This document shows, in pieces, positions 50,228 through 59,374 of a stretch of DNA of 64,000 nucleotides (position 1 is its first letter; every line of letters starts with the position of its first letter). The notes under the pieces were generated by a model. That model saw only the letters and a list, made by a program, of their open reading frames with translations. It was not told the origin of the DNA and searched no databases. The translations under genes were made by a program, and so were the position numbers. This DNA comes from Scandinavium sp002470465. GTDB lineage: Bacteria; Pseudomonadota; Gammaproteobacteria; Enterobacterales; Enterobacteriaceae. The DNA is taken from the NCBI RefSeq assembly GCF_040750395.1, contig NZ_JBFLVD010000015.1, positions 124,001 through 188,000 of the forward strand, read 5' to 3'.

Positions 50228-51079
50228 CTGTGACGGCGTCATACCCAGCGCGCTTTTAAAGCGGTTGCTGAAATGGCTCGCAGAGCTGAAACCGCAGGCC
50301 AGGGCAATGTCGGTCAGAGGTAACGAGGTGTGACGCACCAGCTCCTGCGCCCTCGCCATCCGCCGCTGCATCACGTACTGATGCGGCGCCATATTCATCG
50401 ACAGGCTGAACATCCGCGCAAAATGGTATTCGCTTAACTTCGCTTCCTGCGCCAGATCGGCGAGCGTCAGCGGCTCGGCTAGCCTGGCCTCAATCAGCGC
50501 CAGCACGTTGCGTAACACAAAGGGCGCAAGGCCGCCGGTCACTTTTGGCAGCTGCCACTGAACGTTGGTGTAGTGCTGAATCAGATGCGTTAGCAGCAAC
50601 GTGGTTGCCGAACTCAGCGCCAGGTGGTTCGCCTGCTGCTGCCAGTCGCAGTCGAGCAGAAAATGGCGATACAGCGCGGTAATTTTATCGTCCTGGGCGA
50701 AGGTTTTTTCGTCCAGCCGGAACGACGCCGGGCTCTTGTCCCAGATTTTCTCGCCGGTGGCGCGCAGATGCTCGTCGGTGCAGTAGAGGTGCACAAACGA
50801 AAGATCGTCGCGAATATCCCAACTCGATTCACTCTCTTTTGGCATCAGGCAGAATCTGTCCGGCCCGCCGCCGTTTTTCCAGCCGTGCGGCGTTTTGTGG
50901 TAGCTCTCATAGCCATCCGCCACGTACAGGCTCAGCGTATGGTGGTCACTTTGTACCGTCACGGTATCGCTTTGATTAAACCAGGCCGCCAGCTGAATGC
51001 CGGAGTTCAGCGCCACCGTGTCCCGCAGGACGGCGTTTTGTTGGCGCAGGGTTTTAAACGTAGCGTACTGTTCAGGCAT
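50207..51079 (-). CDS. AraC-family transcriptional regulator
   Basis: The 290-residue protein has a ~185-residue N-terminal sensor domain and two C-terminal helix-turn-helices (LTLADLAQEAKLSEYHFARM and LPLTDIALACGFSSASHFSN), an intact AraC/XylS DNA-binding module. It is divergent from the DMT transporter at 51266 with a 186-base gap, making that transporter the likely target. The inducer is unknown. Confidence 0.9.
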   Translation of the reverse strand: MPEQYATFKTLRQQNAVLRDTVALNSGIQLAAWFNQSDTVTVQSDHHTLSLYVADGYESYHKTPHGWKNGGGPDRFCLMPKESESSWDIRDDLSFVHLYCTDEHLRATGEKIWDKSPASFRLDEKTFAQDDKITALYRHFLLDCDWQQQANHLALSSATTLLLTHLIQHYTNVQWQLPKVTGGLAPFVLRNVLALIEARLAEPLTLADLAQEAKLSEYHFARMFSLSMNMAPHQYVMQRRMARAQELVRHTSLPLTDIALACGFSSASHFSNRFKSALGMTPSQLRAAGQ

Positions 51080-51265
51080 CGTGTTCGCTGTAGCCGGGAG
51101 TCAGAGCGATAGTCTATGAATTGTCGCCTCCGCATGCCAGCCTTCTGCGTGCCGGATCGCAAAAAAATGCGCAAGAATATGCAACTCTCCGGCAACTTTC
51201 TACAAGCCCCGCCCTTTCACCTCTGCCAGACTTTGCCCATTGAAGACTGAAGTGAGAAAACAACG

Positions 51266-52174
51266 ATGAACGTATTGCTCTATTTTCTGGTGGTGGTGAT
51301 TTGGGGAACCACCTGGATTGCCATTTTCCTGCAACAGGGCCCGGTTCCCGCACCGGTATCCATTTTCTGGCGCTTTGCGGTGGCGAGTATCACCCTGATG
51401 GTGGTGCTCAAACTGATGGGCCGCCTGCGTAAATTACAGATGCGCGATCATCTGTTCTGCATCATTCAGGGCTGCTGCGTGTTCTGCTTCAACTTCTGGT
51501 GCTTCTACAGCGCGGCAAAGTGGATCAACACCGGCCTGGAATCGGTCATTTTCTCCATGGCCGTGCTGTTTAACGCCATCAACAGCTTCCTGTTTTATCG
51601 TCAGCAGCCGCCGGGCCGCTTTTACCTCGCCGCCCTGCTCGGTCTGACCGGCATCGTGACGCTGTTCTGGGATGATTTACAGGCGAGCGGCCTGAGCACC
51701 GAACTGCTGATGGGCATTGGCCTGAGCGCACTCGGTACTTACGGCTTCTCGCTGGGCAATATGCTGAGCATCCGCCACCAGCGCCGTGGCCTGGAAACGC
51801 TGACCACGAACAGCTGGGCAATGCTTTACGGCACGCTGGTGATGGGCGCGATTGCCCTGATTCGCGGCGATAACTTTATGCCTGAGTTCACCGTCAGCTA
51901 TATGGGTGCGCTGCTCTATCTGGCGCTGTTTGGATCGGTGATTGCCTTCGGCGCGTACTTCACGCTGGTCGGGCGGATCGGGCCTGCGAATGCCGCTTAC
52001 AGTACCCTGCTGTTCCCGCTTGTGGCGCTGACTATTTCAACGTTCTATGAAGGCTACGTGTGGCACGCCAACGCGGTATTTGGACTGGCGCTGATTCTGA
52101 CAGGGAATTTAGTGATGTTTGCGAAGCCTGAAACCTGGTTCAAACGCAGAGCGTTACGCAAAAGCGCGGCGTAA
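51266..52174 (+). CDS. DMT-superfamily (EamA) transporter
   Basis: The 302-residue inner-membrane protein has ten helices and two EamA repeats, starting FLVVVIWGTTWIAIFLQQG. The second repeat ends in GRIGPANAAYSTLLFPLVAL. Such proteins export amino acids or metabolites. The adjacent divergent AraC regulator suggests inducible expression. The C-terminus is basic (cytosolic). Confidence 0.9.
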   Translation: MNVLLYFLVVVIWGTTWIAIFLQQGPVPAPVSIFWRFAVASITLMVVLKLMGRLRKLQMRDHLFCIIQGCCVFCFNFWCFYSAAKWINTGLESVIFSMAVLFNAINSFLFYRQQPPGRFYLAALLGLTGIVTLFWDDLQASGLSTELLMGIGLSALGTYGFSLGNMLSIRHQRRGLETLTTNSWAMLYGTLVMGAIALIRGDNFMPEFTVSYMGALLYLALFGSVIAFGAYFTLVGRIGPANAAYSTLLFPLVALTISTFYEGYVWHANAVFGLALILTGNLVMFAKPETWFKRRALRKSAA

Positions 52175-52197
52175 GCCTGGTCATCAGCGGAATAGTT

Positions 52198-52268
52198 GCC
52201 CGGTGGCGCTGCGCTTACCGGGCCTGCATAACCTTCCTTAAGCCCACGCAAATAAAGTGCCGCCGGGC
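52198..52268. repeat. REP/BIME repeat
   Basis: Two oppositely oriented REP units (GCCCGGTGGCGCTGCGCTTACCGGGC-type at the left, broken by spacer; AAGTGCCGCCGGGCAA at the right) lie between convergent genes, followed by T runs that may help terminate the plus-strand transcript. Confidence 0.8.
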
Positions 52269-52275
52269 AATTTTT

Positions 52276-52944
52276 TTACTTCTGGCTTGGGTCGAACTTC
52301 ACGGCGTCAATCGCCATTTCGTCAATCACCGCTTTCAGCGCATCCGCCGTTAACGGTGTGTTTTCATTCGAGAGTGATTTCCCCTCTCCTTTACGCACAA
52401 TTTTGATAACCGGTTTATTGGTTTTCGCGTCGATGAGCTCACCTTCGAAATAAAGGCTGGTGTTCATCGTGCGATGGCCGGTTGCCATCTGCGTTCCCGC
52501 CACAATCATTGCCACTGGCACCACTTCATAGAACTGCAACCCTTCCTTGCTGGAGTCCACGCCGGTAATCGCCCCGCGGAAAATCAGGCTACGCGGCCCG
52601 ACGGTAGTCGCCAGCGGTTTCTTCTCGGAAATCGCCTTTTTCAACTGAACGTTGGTGTAGTTGCGGATCTGATCCAGCGCATTCTGCCCAACCTGCGTTG
52701 TCGGTTTTGGCACCGGATAATAGACAATGGGGTTGAACACCACGTTATCGTAATTCGCCGGATTATAGTTTGGATCGATCCAGCGCAGCTCTGGCTTGCC
52801 GGAGGCGGAGGTGGTTTCTTTCAGGTTGGAATAATCCTTCAGGAAACCGGAAAACTGATTGGGCTGAGCGATTTTGGAAGCGCACCCTGTCAACGCTAAC
52901 ATGGCCGCAACGGTGGCCACTTTACATAAAGTTTTGCTACGCAT
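52276..52944 (-). CDS. DUF3313 family lipoprotein
   Basis: The 222-residue protein has a lipobox (LALTGC, Cys at 21) and Ala at +2. The mature part has SGFLKDYSNLKE, typical of DUF3313, then a beta-rich domain with GPRSLIFRGAITGVDSS. Members are outer-membrane-associated lipoproteins of unknown role in enterics. It is monocistronic as far as can be seen. Confidence 0.87.
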   Translation of the reverse strand: MRSKTLCKVATVAAMLALTGCASKIAQPNQFSGFLKDYSNLKETTSASGKPELRWIDPNYNPANYDNVVFNPIVYYPVPKPTTQVGQNALDQIRNYTNVQLKKAISEKKPLATTVGPRSLIFRGAITGVDSSKEGLQFYEVVPVAMIVAGTQMATGHRTMNTSLYFEGELIDAKTNKPVIKIVRKGEGKSLSNENTPLTADALKAVIDEMAIDAVKFDPSQK

Positions 52945-53044
52945 AAAAGAATCCTGTCAGTGCAAAAATGCTCTTAACTTATAGCAAAACGGCAGCGGAA
53001 AAGTTGTAGGAAAAAAAGCGATAGCGAAAATATCAGGAAAATAA

Positions 53045-53073
53045 CTATCACCTGCCGTTACGACAGGTGATAG
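53045..53073 (-). terminator. Terminator of the DppA-like gene
   Basis: CTATCACCTG / CAGGTGATAG, a 10-bp perfect stem with a nine-base loop, is followed on the minus strand by TTATTTTCC. It lies seven bases past the stop. Confidence 0.85.
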
Positions 53074-53079
53074 CGCGTT

Positions 53080-54672
53080 TTACTTCAGGTCGACCTGCCA
53101 GAAAAGATGCTTGCCGAACGGATCGATTTCATAGCCGGTCACCTCTTTACGCACCGGTTCAAAAATCGTGGAGTGGGCAATCATCACCGCAGGCATCTGA
53201 TCGTGCATCATCTGCTGCGCCTGCTTATAAAGCTCGGTGCGTTTCTGCTGATCGGTTATCGATTTCGCTTCAGCAATCAGCTTATCAAATGGCGCATAAC
53301 ACCACTTCGCCGAGTTTGAACCGCCGTCTGCCGACTGGCAGGTAAACAGCGGGCCGAAGAAGTTATCCGGATCGCCGGTGGCGGTGGTCCAGCCCATCAG
53401 CGCCGCCTGATGCTCACCGTCTTTTACGCGCTTCAGGTATTCGCCCCATTCATAGGTGGTAATGGTGGTTTTCACACCGATTTTCGCCCAGTCGGCCTGA
53501 ATCATCTCTGCCATACGCTTGGCGTTCGGGTTATAAGGACGCTGGACCGGCATCGCCCACAGATCGACGGTCAGACCGTCAGTAAAACCCGCCTCTTTCA
53601 GCAAGGCTTTGGCTTTTTCCGGGTCGAAATCGTAATCCTTCAGTTCGCTGTCGGCGCTCCACACGCCCGGCGGCAGGATGTTCTTCGCCGCGGTACCTGT
53701 CCCCTGGAAGACCGCGTCAATGATGGCCGGTTTGTTGATCGCCATCGCCAGCGCCTGACGAACCTTCACATTATCAAACGGCGGCTTTTGCGTATTAAAT
53801 GCCAGAAAGCCGGTATTCAGCCCCGCTTTACTCATCAGGTTGATGTCTTTGTTCGCCTTCATGCGCGGCAGATCCGCCGGGTTCGGGAATGGCATCACCT
53901 GACATTCATTTTTCTCGAGCTTGGCGTAACGGACGGAAGCATCCGGCGTAATGCTGAATACCAGCCGGTCGATTGTTGATTTGCCCTGCCAGTAGTCAGA
54001 GTTTGCGGTAAACAAAATGCGCGAATCTTTTTGGTACTGCGCGAGCTTAAACGGCCCGGTGCCAATCGGATCCATATCGACGCGCTCCGGCGTGCCCGCT
54101 TTCAGCATCGCATCGGCGTATTCGGCGGAAAGGATTGAGGCAAAATACCAGGCCAGATCGGCCACAAACGGTGCCTCAGGATGCGCCAGCGTAAAGCGCA
54201 CGGTGTGCTCATCCACTTTGTCGATGGATTCAATCAGCTTGCCAAACTCCAGGCTTTCAAAATTGGAATAGCTGCCGCCGGAGACCTTGTGATACGGGTT
54301 GTTCTCGTCCTTCTGGCGCATGAACGAGAAAATCACGTCGTCGGCGTTAAAATCACGGGTGGGTTTGAAGTTTTTGTTGCTCTGAAACTTCACGCCGGGC
54401 CTGAGATGGAAGGTATAAACCTTGCCGTCTTCACTCACGTCCCAGCTTTCCGCCAGGCTCGGTACCAGCTCCGTGGTGCCCGGTTTGAAATCCACCAGGC
54501 GGTTATAAACCGGTACGGCGCTGGCATCCACGCTAGTGCCAGAGGTGTATAACTGCGGGTTGAAGTTCTCCGGCGATCCTTCCGAACAGTACACCAGCGT
54601 TTTGGCCGCCACGGTGGAACTTACCGTCAGGGCCAGCGTCGCAAGCGTTAGCGTTGTCAGTTTGCAATTCAT
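53080..54672 (-). CDS. DppA-like dipeptide-binding protein
   Basis: The 530-residue periplasmic binding protein is very like E. coli DppA (TLVYCSEGSPENFNPQ, KNECQVMPFPNPADL, and PVQRPYNPNAKRMAEMIQ). The signal peptide ends near STVAA. No permease or ATPase is adjacent, so it is an extra binding protein for a remote transporter rather than the main dppA operon. It is divergent from a PepT-like peptidase, suggesting a peptide uptake-hydrolysis unit. Confidence 0.92.
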   Translation of the reverse strand: MNCKLTTLTLATLALTVSSTVAAKTLVYCSEGSPENFNPQLYTSGTSVDASAVPVYNRLVDFKPGTTELVPSLAESWDVSEDGKVYTFHLRPGVKFQSNKNFKPTRDFNADDVIFSFMRQKDENNPYHKVSGGSYSNFESLEFGKLIESIDKVDEHTVRFTLAHPEAPFVADLAWYFASILSAEYADAMLKAGTPERVDMDPIGTGPFKLAQYQKDSRILFTANSDYWQGKSTIDRLVFSITPDASVRYAKLEKNECQVMPFPNPADLPRMKANKDINLMSKAGLNTGFLAFNTQKPPFDNVKVRQALAMAINKPAIIDAVFQGTGTAAKNILPPGVWSADSELKDYDFDPEKAKALLKEAGFTDGLTVDLWAMPVQRPYNPNAKRMAEMIQADWAKIGVKTTITTYEWGEYLKRVKDGEHQAALMGWTTATGDPDNFFGPLFTCQSADGGSNSAKWCYAPFDKLIAEAKSITDQQKRTELYKQAQQMMHDQMPAVMIAHSTIFEPVRKEVTGYEIDPFGKHLFWQVDLK

Positions 54673-54707
54673 GTCCTTTTCCTGTTCTTATTGGTTTAGC
54701 CTTCCAT

Positions 54708-54746
54708 TGATAACATCAAATACAAACTGCAAACACCTGATAACAT
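54708..54746. promoter_or_regulatory. TGATAACAT direct repeats in the dppA-like/pepT-like divergent promoter
   Basis: Two exact TGATAACAT copies begin at 54708 and 54738, 30 bases apart. Each can also be read as an extended -10 element (TG-n-TAACAT) for the plus-strand gene. They could be regulator half-sites or alternative promoters. Confidence 0.35.
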
Positions 54747-54765
54747 GAATAAAGAAGGAATCACT

Positions 54766-55998
54766 ATGCCATCGCCGCTCGCCAGTCAATTAACCCAGCG
54801 CTTCTTCCGCTATCTGTCTATCACCAGCCAGAGCGACGCCAGCGCAACCACCTTACCCACCACCGCAGGACAGCACGAGATGGCGCAAGTCCTGGCAAAA
54901 GAGCTGGAACAGCTGGGCCTGGACAATATTGAAATTGATGAGCATGCCACCGTTACCGCGGTGAAAAAAGGCAATATTCCCGGTGCGCCGCGCGTTGGTT
55001 TCATCACTCATATCGATACCGTGGACGTCGGGCTGTCGCCGGATATTCATCCGCAAATCCTGCGTTTTACTGGTGAAGATCTCTGCCTGAATACGCAAAA
55101 AGACGTCTGGCTGCGGGTAAAAGAGCATCCTGAAATTCTGGCCTACCCTGGTGAAGACATTATCTTCAGCGACGGCACCAGCGTGCTCGGTGCCGACAAC
55201 AAAGCCGCAGTTACCGTGGTGATGACGCTGCTGGAAAACCTGAAGGCCGAACAGCGCCATGGCGATATCCTGGTAGCCTTCGTGCCCGATGAAGAAGTCG
55301 GCCTGCGCGGCGCGAAGGCGCTGGATATCGAACGTCGCTTCAACGCTGATTTCGCCTGGACCATCGACTGCTGTGAACTCGGTGAGATCGTTTATGAAAA
55401 CTTCAACGCCGCTGCGGCAGAAATCCGCTTTACCGGCCTCACCGCTCACCCGATGTCCGCCAAAGGCGTGCTGGTCAACCCGTTGCTGATGGCGACGGAC
55501 TATATGAGCCACTTCGATCGTCTGGAAACCCCGGAGCACACCGAAGGCCGTGAAGGCTATGTCTGGTTTAATGGCATGGAAGCCGTGCAGAGCAATGCGG
55601 TGCTGCACGCCAGCATTCGTGATTTTGACAAAGCGAGCTTCGAGCGCCGTAAACAGCAGATTGCCGAAGTCGCCGGGAAGATTGCCGCGCTCTACCCAAC
55701 GGCAAAAGTGGACTATCGGATAAGCGATACCTACAGCAACATCAGCAATGCCATCGGTGAAGATCGTCGTGCGGTTGATTTGATGTTTGAGGCCATGGAG
55801 AGCCTCGGTATTACGCCAAAACCGACGCCGATGCGCGGCGGCACCGACGGCGCGGCGCTCTCAGCCAAAGGGCTGCTGACCCCGAACTTCTTCACCGGCG
55901 CGCACAACTTCCACTCGAAGTTTGAATTTTTGCCGCTGAAATCGTTCGAGGCCTCTTACAACGTCGCCCTGCAGCTCTGCCTGCTGGCCGCGCGTTAA
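54766..55998 (+). CDS. PepT-like aminotripeptidase (M20B)
   Basis: The 410-residue protein matches PepT (408) in layout. Metal ligands are visible in THIDT (first His/Asp), VLGADNKAAVTV (bridging Asp), FVPDEEVGLRG (Glu-Glu) and TGAHNFHSKFEF (last His). It is distinct enough from E. coli PepT to be a paralogue. AAGGA precedes the ATG at 54766; a start seven codons earlier lacks a site. It would release N-terminal residues from imported peptides in the cytosol. Its stop overlaps that of tehB by four bases. Confidence 0.9.
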   Translation: MPSPLASQLTQRFFRYLSITSQSDASATTLPTTAGQHEMAQVLAKELEQLGLDNIEIDEHATVTAVKKGNIPGAPRVGFITHIDTVDVGLSPDIHPQILRFTGEDLCLNTQKDVWLRVKEHPEILAYPGEDIIFSDGTSVLGADNKAAVTVVMTLLENLKAEQRHGDILVAFVPDEEVGLRGAKALDIERRFNADFAWTIDCCELGEIVYENFNAAAAEIRFTGLTAHPMSAKGVLVNPLLMATDYMSHFDRLETPEHTEGREGYVWFNGMEAVQSNAVLHASIRDFDKASFERRKQQIAEVAGKIAALYPTAKVDYRISDTYSNISNAIGEDRRAVDLMFEAMESLGITPKPTPMRGGTDGAALSAKGLLTPNFFTGAHNFHSKFEFLPLKSFEASYNVALQLCLLAAR

Positions 55999-56591
55999 GC
56001 AGGTTTGCGGGCGAGCATGGTGGCAAAGCGCAATTTGATGCGGTTACCGTTGGCGTCGGTGCGATGGAGTTCGCCGACCTCTTCGTTATAGCGGTCGAAC
56101 TGCCAGCCTTCGTAGTAATTCTTCAGCTCGCCCGCCTTAAAGGCAAACGGGAAGCCGACGGTACACGGATAATCGTCCGTGTCCATCGCCGCCACGATCA
56201 GGTTCCAGCCGCCCGGCTTCGTGCAGCGCTGCATGTTAGCAATCAGCCCCGGAATGGTTTTCGCTTCCAGGAACATCATCACCACGGTGGAGAGAATAAA
56301 GTCGTAGTCGCCGTCGAACGTCAGCGCATTCAGATCCACTTCCTTCGATCGCAGGTTTTCCAGCCCTTCCGCCTGGCGAATGGTCTCCAGGTTATTGATG
56401 CTCATTGCGTTTTTATCCCACGCGGTAACATCAAAGCCGTTCGCTGCGAGGAAAAGGCTGTTACGCCCGTTGCCACATCCCAGATCGAGCGTTTTTCCGG
56501 GCTGAATTTTCGTCGCCGCGTGCAGCACTTCTGAATGGGTGCGAGTCAGGCCGTATTTGTCAGTGAAGTAGTTTTCGTCACGAAGAGTCAT
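55995..56591 (-). CDS. tehB: Tellurite methyltransferase TehB
   Basis: The 198-residue SAM-dependent methyltransferase has motif I as LDLGCGNGRNSLFLAANG and motif II as DFILSTVVMMFLEAKTIPG. It nearly equals E. coli TehB (197). It methylates tellurite and selenite, and acts with TehA. It overlaps tehA by four bases, forming an operon. Confidence 0.95.
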   Translation of the reverse strand: MTLRDENYFTDKYGLTRTHSEVLHAATKIQPGKTLDLGCGNGRNSLFLAANGFDVTAWDKNAMSINNLETIRQAEGLENLRSKEVDLNALTFDGDYDFILSTVVMMFLEAKTIPGLIANMQRCTKPGGWNLIVAAMDTDDYPCTVGFPFAFKAGELKNYYEGWQFDRYNEEVGELHRTDANGNRIKLRFATMLARKPA

Positions 56592-57592
56592 TGGGGATCC
56601 TTGTTGGGTAAAAGAGTGTCACGATCGACGCGGGTCAGCAGCTTGCCGCAGACCAGCAAATTCAGGGTCCACAGCATCAGCAAAGCGATAATCGCGTTAG
56701 TGAAGATAAACAGCGGCAGCGCCAGGTAATGGAAAAAACCGTCAGGCGCGGCGTGCCCCAGATGCAGCCCGGTGGTCGCCAGCGCTGAAATGCCGAACGA
56801 GAAGCTCCAGAATGAGGCGTTAAACGGCTGAGCCAGGAACCAGGGGATCAGACGCAGCATAAACAGCAGCTGCAGCAGGCCGTAACCGAACAGCATTTTT
56901 GCCAGCACATCCGCGTGACCACCATTTACGGCAAACCAGGCGCTACAGGCCACCAGCGCGGGGGCAAGCTGAATACCAAGCGAGGTGCGCAGCGGTGCGG
57001 GCAGCTCTCCGGCGCTGCGTAAACGTTGTAAAATAACAGGCTCCAGGCTCAGCCAGGAGAAAATGCCGGCGCCCAGGAAAACCAGCCCGACGTCGGTATA
57101 ACCCAGCGCACCGCACGCCATTGCGCTGATAAAGTTATTTGCCACCGTCGGCAGATACAGGCCTGGCGTTGTGGCCTCATTTGGGTGCTTTCCGCGCCAC
57201 AGTCCGGCGCTTTGCCACGCGGCGTAACACAGCTGCGCCGCGACGCCGAAGCCAAACAGCCCTTCTGCCAGCTCCCGCCACCACGGCATTACGCCAATAG
57301 AAACCAGCATTGTCGTCGCCGGAAACAGGCTGACAAAGCTGCTGGCAAACGGGTGGCGCATCTCAGCGAGCACGCTGTGCGGGAAACGCGTCAGCCGCAG
57401 TAAAAACGCCAGCGTCAGCAGCGCCCAGATAACGATCGCCAGTACCACCAGCGCGTCGCCAATCAGCCGCGGTACAGGCCAGATTGTGCTGGCATAGCGC
57501 CAGGCAAACCCCATGCCGATGATACCGAGCACCATGCCGAAATAACCGGCTGGCAGATGCAGAACGGGACGTTTACTGGAGGGATTGTTCAT
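56588..57592 (-). CDS. tehA: Tellurite resistance protein / SLAC1-type anion channel TehA
   Basis: The 334-residue membrane protein has ten helices and begins LHLPAGYFGMVLGIIGMGFA, as E. coli TehA (330). The family forms trimeric anion channels with a gating Phe. Conserved TSLGIQLAPALVACSAW and GFFHYLALPLFIFTN are present. It is the first gene of tehAB. Confidence 0.94.
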   Translation of the reverse strand: MNNPSSKRPVLHLPAGYFGMVLGIIGMGFAWRYASTIWPVPRLIGDALVVLAIVIWALLTLAFLLRLTRFPHSVLAEMRHPFASSFVSLFPATTMLVSIGVMPWWRELAEGLFGFGVAAQLCYAAWQSAGLWRGKHPNEATTPGLYLPTVANNFISAMACGALGYTDVGLVFLGAGIFSWLSLEPVILQRLRSAGELPAPLRTSLGIQLAPALVACSAWFAVNGGHADVLAKMLFGYGLLQLLFMLRLIPWFLAQPFNASFWSFSFGISALATTGLHLGHAAPDGFFHYLALPLFIFTNAIIALLMLWTLNLLVCGKLLTRVDRDTLLPNKDPQ

Positions 57593-57703
57593 TTATGTTA
57601 AGCATTCAAAAAAATTTGAAGATGCATTTTAAAGGAACCTTCTGCGCCGCGTCACGCAGATTCTTTGCTACGTTTATCTTAGCCCCTCATAAAGAGAATT
57701 CTG

Positions 57704-58684
57704 ATGAACAAATTCCGCCTGAGCGATTCCGCACGTAGCCACAGCTATCAGGAAGATGGTGAGAAAAAGTGCGTCTCACTGCGGCAAATCATTGCCCTGC
57801 GAGATTTCGCCGACGTGAAAGCCGGCACGCCGGGCGGCTGGGTGGATGATGAATCAGCGCTAAGCCAGGCAGGCAACTGCTGGATTTATGATGAGAACAG
57901 CGTGGTTTTTGCCGCTGCCCGCGTAACGGGCGATGCGCGAGTGACGCAGCCCTGCACGCTTTCTTACGGCGTGCTGGTGGAAGGTAATGCCTGGATAGAC
58001 AACGCCATCCTTAGCCATCAGGCGAGAGTAAGTGACAACGTCACCGTTCAGTCATCCCGCGTGCGCGGCGAGTGTCATCTTTTCGGCGATGCACGCATTC
58101 TCAACGAATGCGATATTATCGCCGCCATCGGCTTAACCCGTGACAGCTTGCAGCATCTGCAAATCTACGATCGCGCCACCGTCAGTCGCTCACGCATTGT
58201 TCACCAGGCACAAATTTACGGCGATGCCATCGTCGATCAGGCGTTTATTGAGCACCGCGCCGAAGTGTTCGATGCCGCACTTCTCCAGGGTAATGATGTA
58301 AACAACGTCTGGGTCTGCGACTGCGCGAAAGTCTATGGTAACGCCCGCGTGGTGGCCGGGAGCGGCGAGGACGCGATTCCCACCCTGCGCTACAGTTCAC
58401 AGGTGGCGGAAAACGCCGTGGTGGAAGGCAACTGCGTGCTGAAACATCACGTGCTGGTTGGCGGTCACGCCTGGCTGCGCGGCGGCCCTATCCTGCTGGA
58501 TGATAAAATCCTGGTTGAAGGCCACGCGCGCATCAGCGGAGATGTGGTGATTGAACATCGGGTTGAAATCACCGGTAACGCAGTGATCGAAGCTTATGAC
58601 GGTGACACTATTCACCTGCGCGGGCGCAAGGTGATCAACGGCGACGAGCGGATCACACGCACGCCGCTGCTCGGGTCACTTTAA
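57704..58684 (+). CDS. ydcK: YdcK, left-handed beta-helix hexapeptide protein
   Basis: The 326-residue protein, the length of E. coli YdcK, is composed of hexapeptide repeats of acyltransferase type (ARVTGDARVTQPCTL, GDAIVDQAFIEHRAEVF, NAVVEGNCVLKHHVLVGGHA). It lacks an obvious acyl-CoA loop; the substrate is unknown. The gene runs into convergent rimL, overlapping by nine bases. Confidence 0.93.
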   Translation: MNKFRLSDSARSHSYQEDGEKKCVSLRQIIALRDFADVKAGTPGGWVDDESALSQAGNCWIYDENSVVFAAARVTGDARVTQPCTLSYGVLVEGNAWIDNAILSHQARVSDNVTVQSSRVRGECHLFGDARILNECDIIAAIGLTRDSLQHLQIYDRATVSRSRIVHQAQIYGDAIVDQAFIEHRAEVFDAALLQGNDVNNVWVCDCAKVYGNARVVAGSGEDAIPTLRYSSQVAENAVVEGNCVLKHHVLVGGHAWLRGGPILLDDKILVEGHARISGDVVIEHRVEITGNAVIEAYDGDTIHLRGRKVINGDERITRTPLLGSL

Positions 58685-59242
58685 GCCATCTTCAATAATG
58701 CGGGCGTAGATATTCTGGTCCTGGTAGCGGCCGTTGAGATACTCCGCCTGTCGCAGGCACCCTTCCAGCACGAAACCGTTGCGCAGCGCCACCCGGTTGC
58801 TGCGCTCATTTTCAACACGACATTTGATCACAAACCGGCGGATTTCCCCCTGTTGCGCGTAGTACTGCATAAACGCTTCAAGACAGGCGGACAGGATCCC
58901 TTGCCCCTGATGGTCTTCATCCAGCCAGTAACCGATATAACCGGCCTTATTGAGCGGCTCAATGGCGTTAAACGACAGCACGCCCACGACATCACCGCTG
59001 TATACAATCAGGAACATTTTGGCGTATCCGCGCTGGTGCAGTAACCGGTTGCTCAGCATATTTTGCCGGGTGTCCTCTTCACTACCGACAAACTGCGGCC
59101 AGTTCAGGGAGTGCTGCAGCCACTGGCGATTTTTAAGCACCAGCTGGTGCAGCGCGGGAACAAAACGCTCATTGGCGGCTTCCAGCGCTAACTCAGCGGA
59201 AACCTGAATCAATGCATCCTGTAGCGGGTTTTCAGGTGTCAT
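58676..59242 (-). CDS. rimL: Ribosomal-protein L7/L12 serine acetyltransferase RimL
   Basis: The 188-residue GNAT enzyme has the RimL hallmarks QHSLNWPQFVGSEEDTRQ, HQRGYAKMFLIV and the acetyl-CoA loop LDEDHQGQGILSACLEAF. It converts L12 to L7 by N-terminal Ser acetylation. Two adjacent ATGs (59245, 59242) follow AAGG; the second has better spacing. The N-terminus is about nine residues longer than in E. coli. E. coli ydcH, which lies near here, is missing. Confidence 0.92.
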   Translation of the reverse strand: MTPENPLQDALIQVSAELALEAANERFVPALHQLVLKNRQWLQHSLNWPQFVGSEEDTRQNMLSNRLLHQRGYAKMFLIVYSGDVVGVLSFNAIEPLNKAGYIGYWLDEDHQGQGILSACLEAFMQYYAQQGEIRRFVIKCRVENERSNRVALRNGFVLEGCLRQAEYLNGRYQDQNIYARIIEDGLK

Positions 59243-59303
59243 CATGGATCCTTGTGATTAGCATACGTTTTCGTTCCACTGGTCCTCAAACCCTAAACAG
59301 GCT

Positions 59304-59372
59304 TGCCGGGTGGCACTGCGCTAACCCGGCCTACGGTATTTTGTAGGCCAGGCAAACGCAGTGCCGCCGGGC
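59304..59372. repeat. REP/BIME repeat before mdoD 3' end
   Basis: Two REP units in opposite orientation (GCCGGGTGGCACTGCG and GCAGTGCCGCCGGGCGC) surround GGCCTACGGTATTTTGTAGGCC. The right unit almost abuts the mdoD stop. Confidence 0.85.
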
Positions 59373-59374
59373 GC

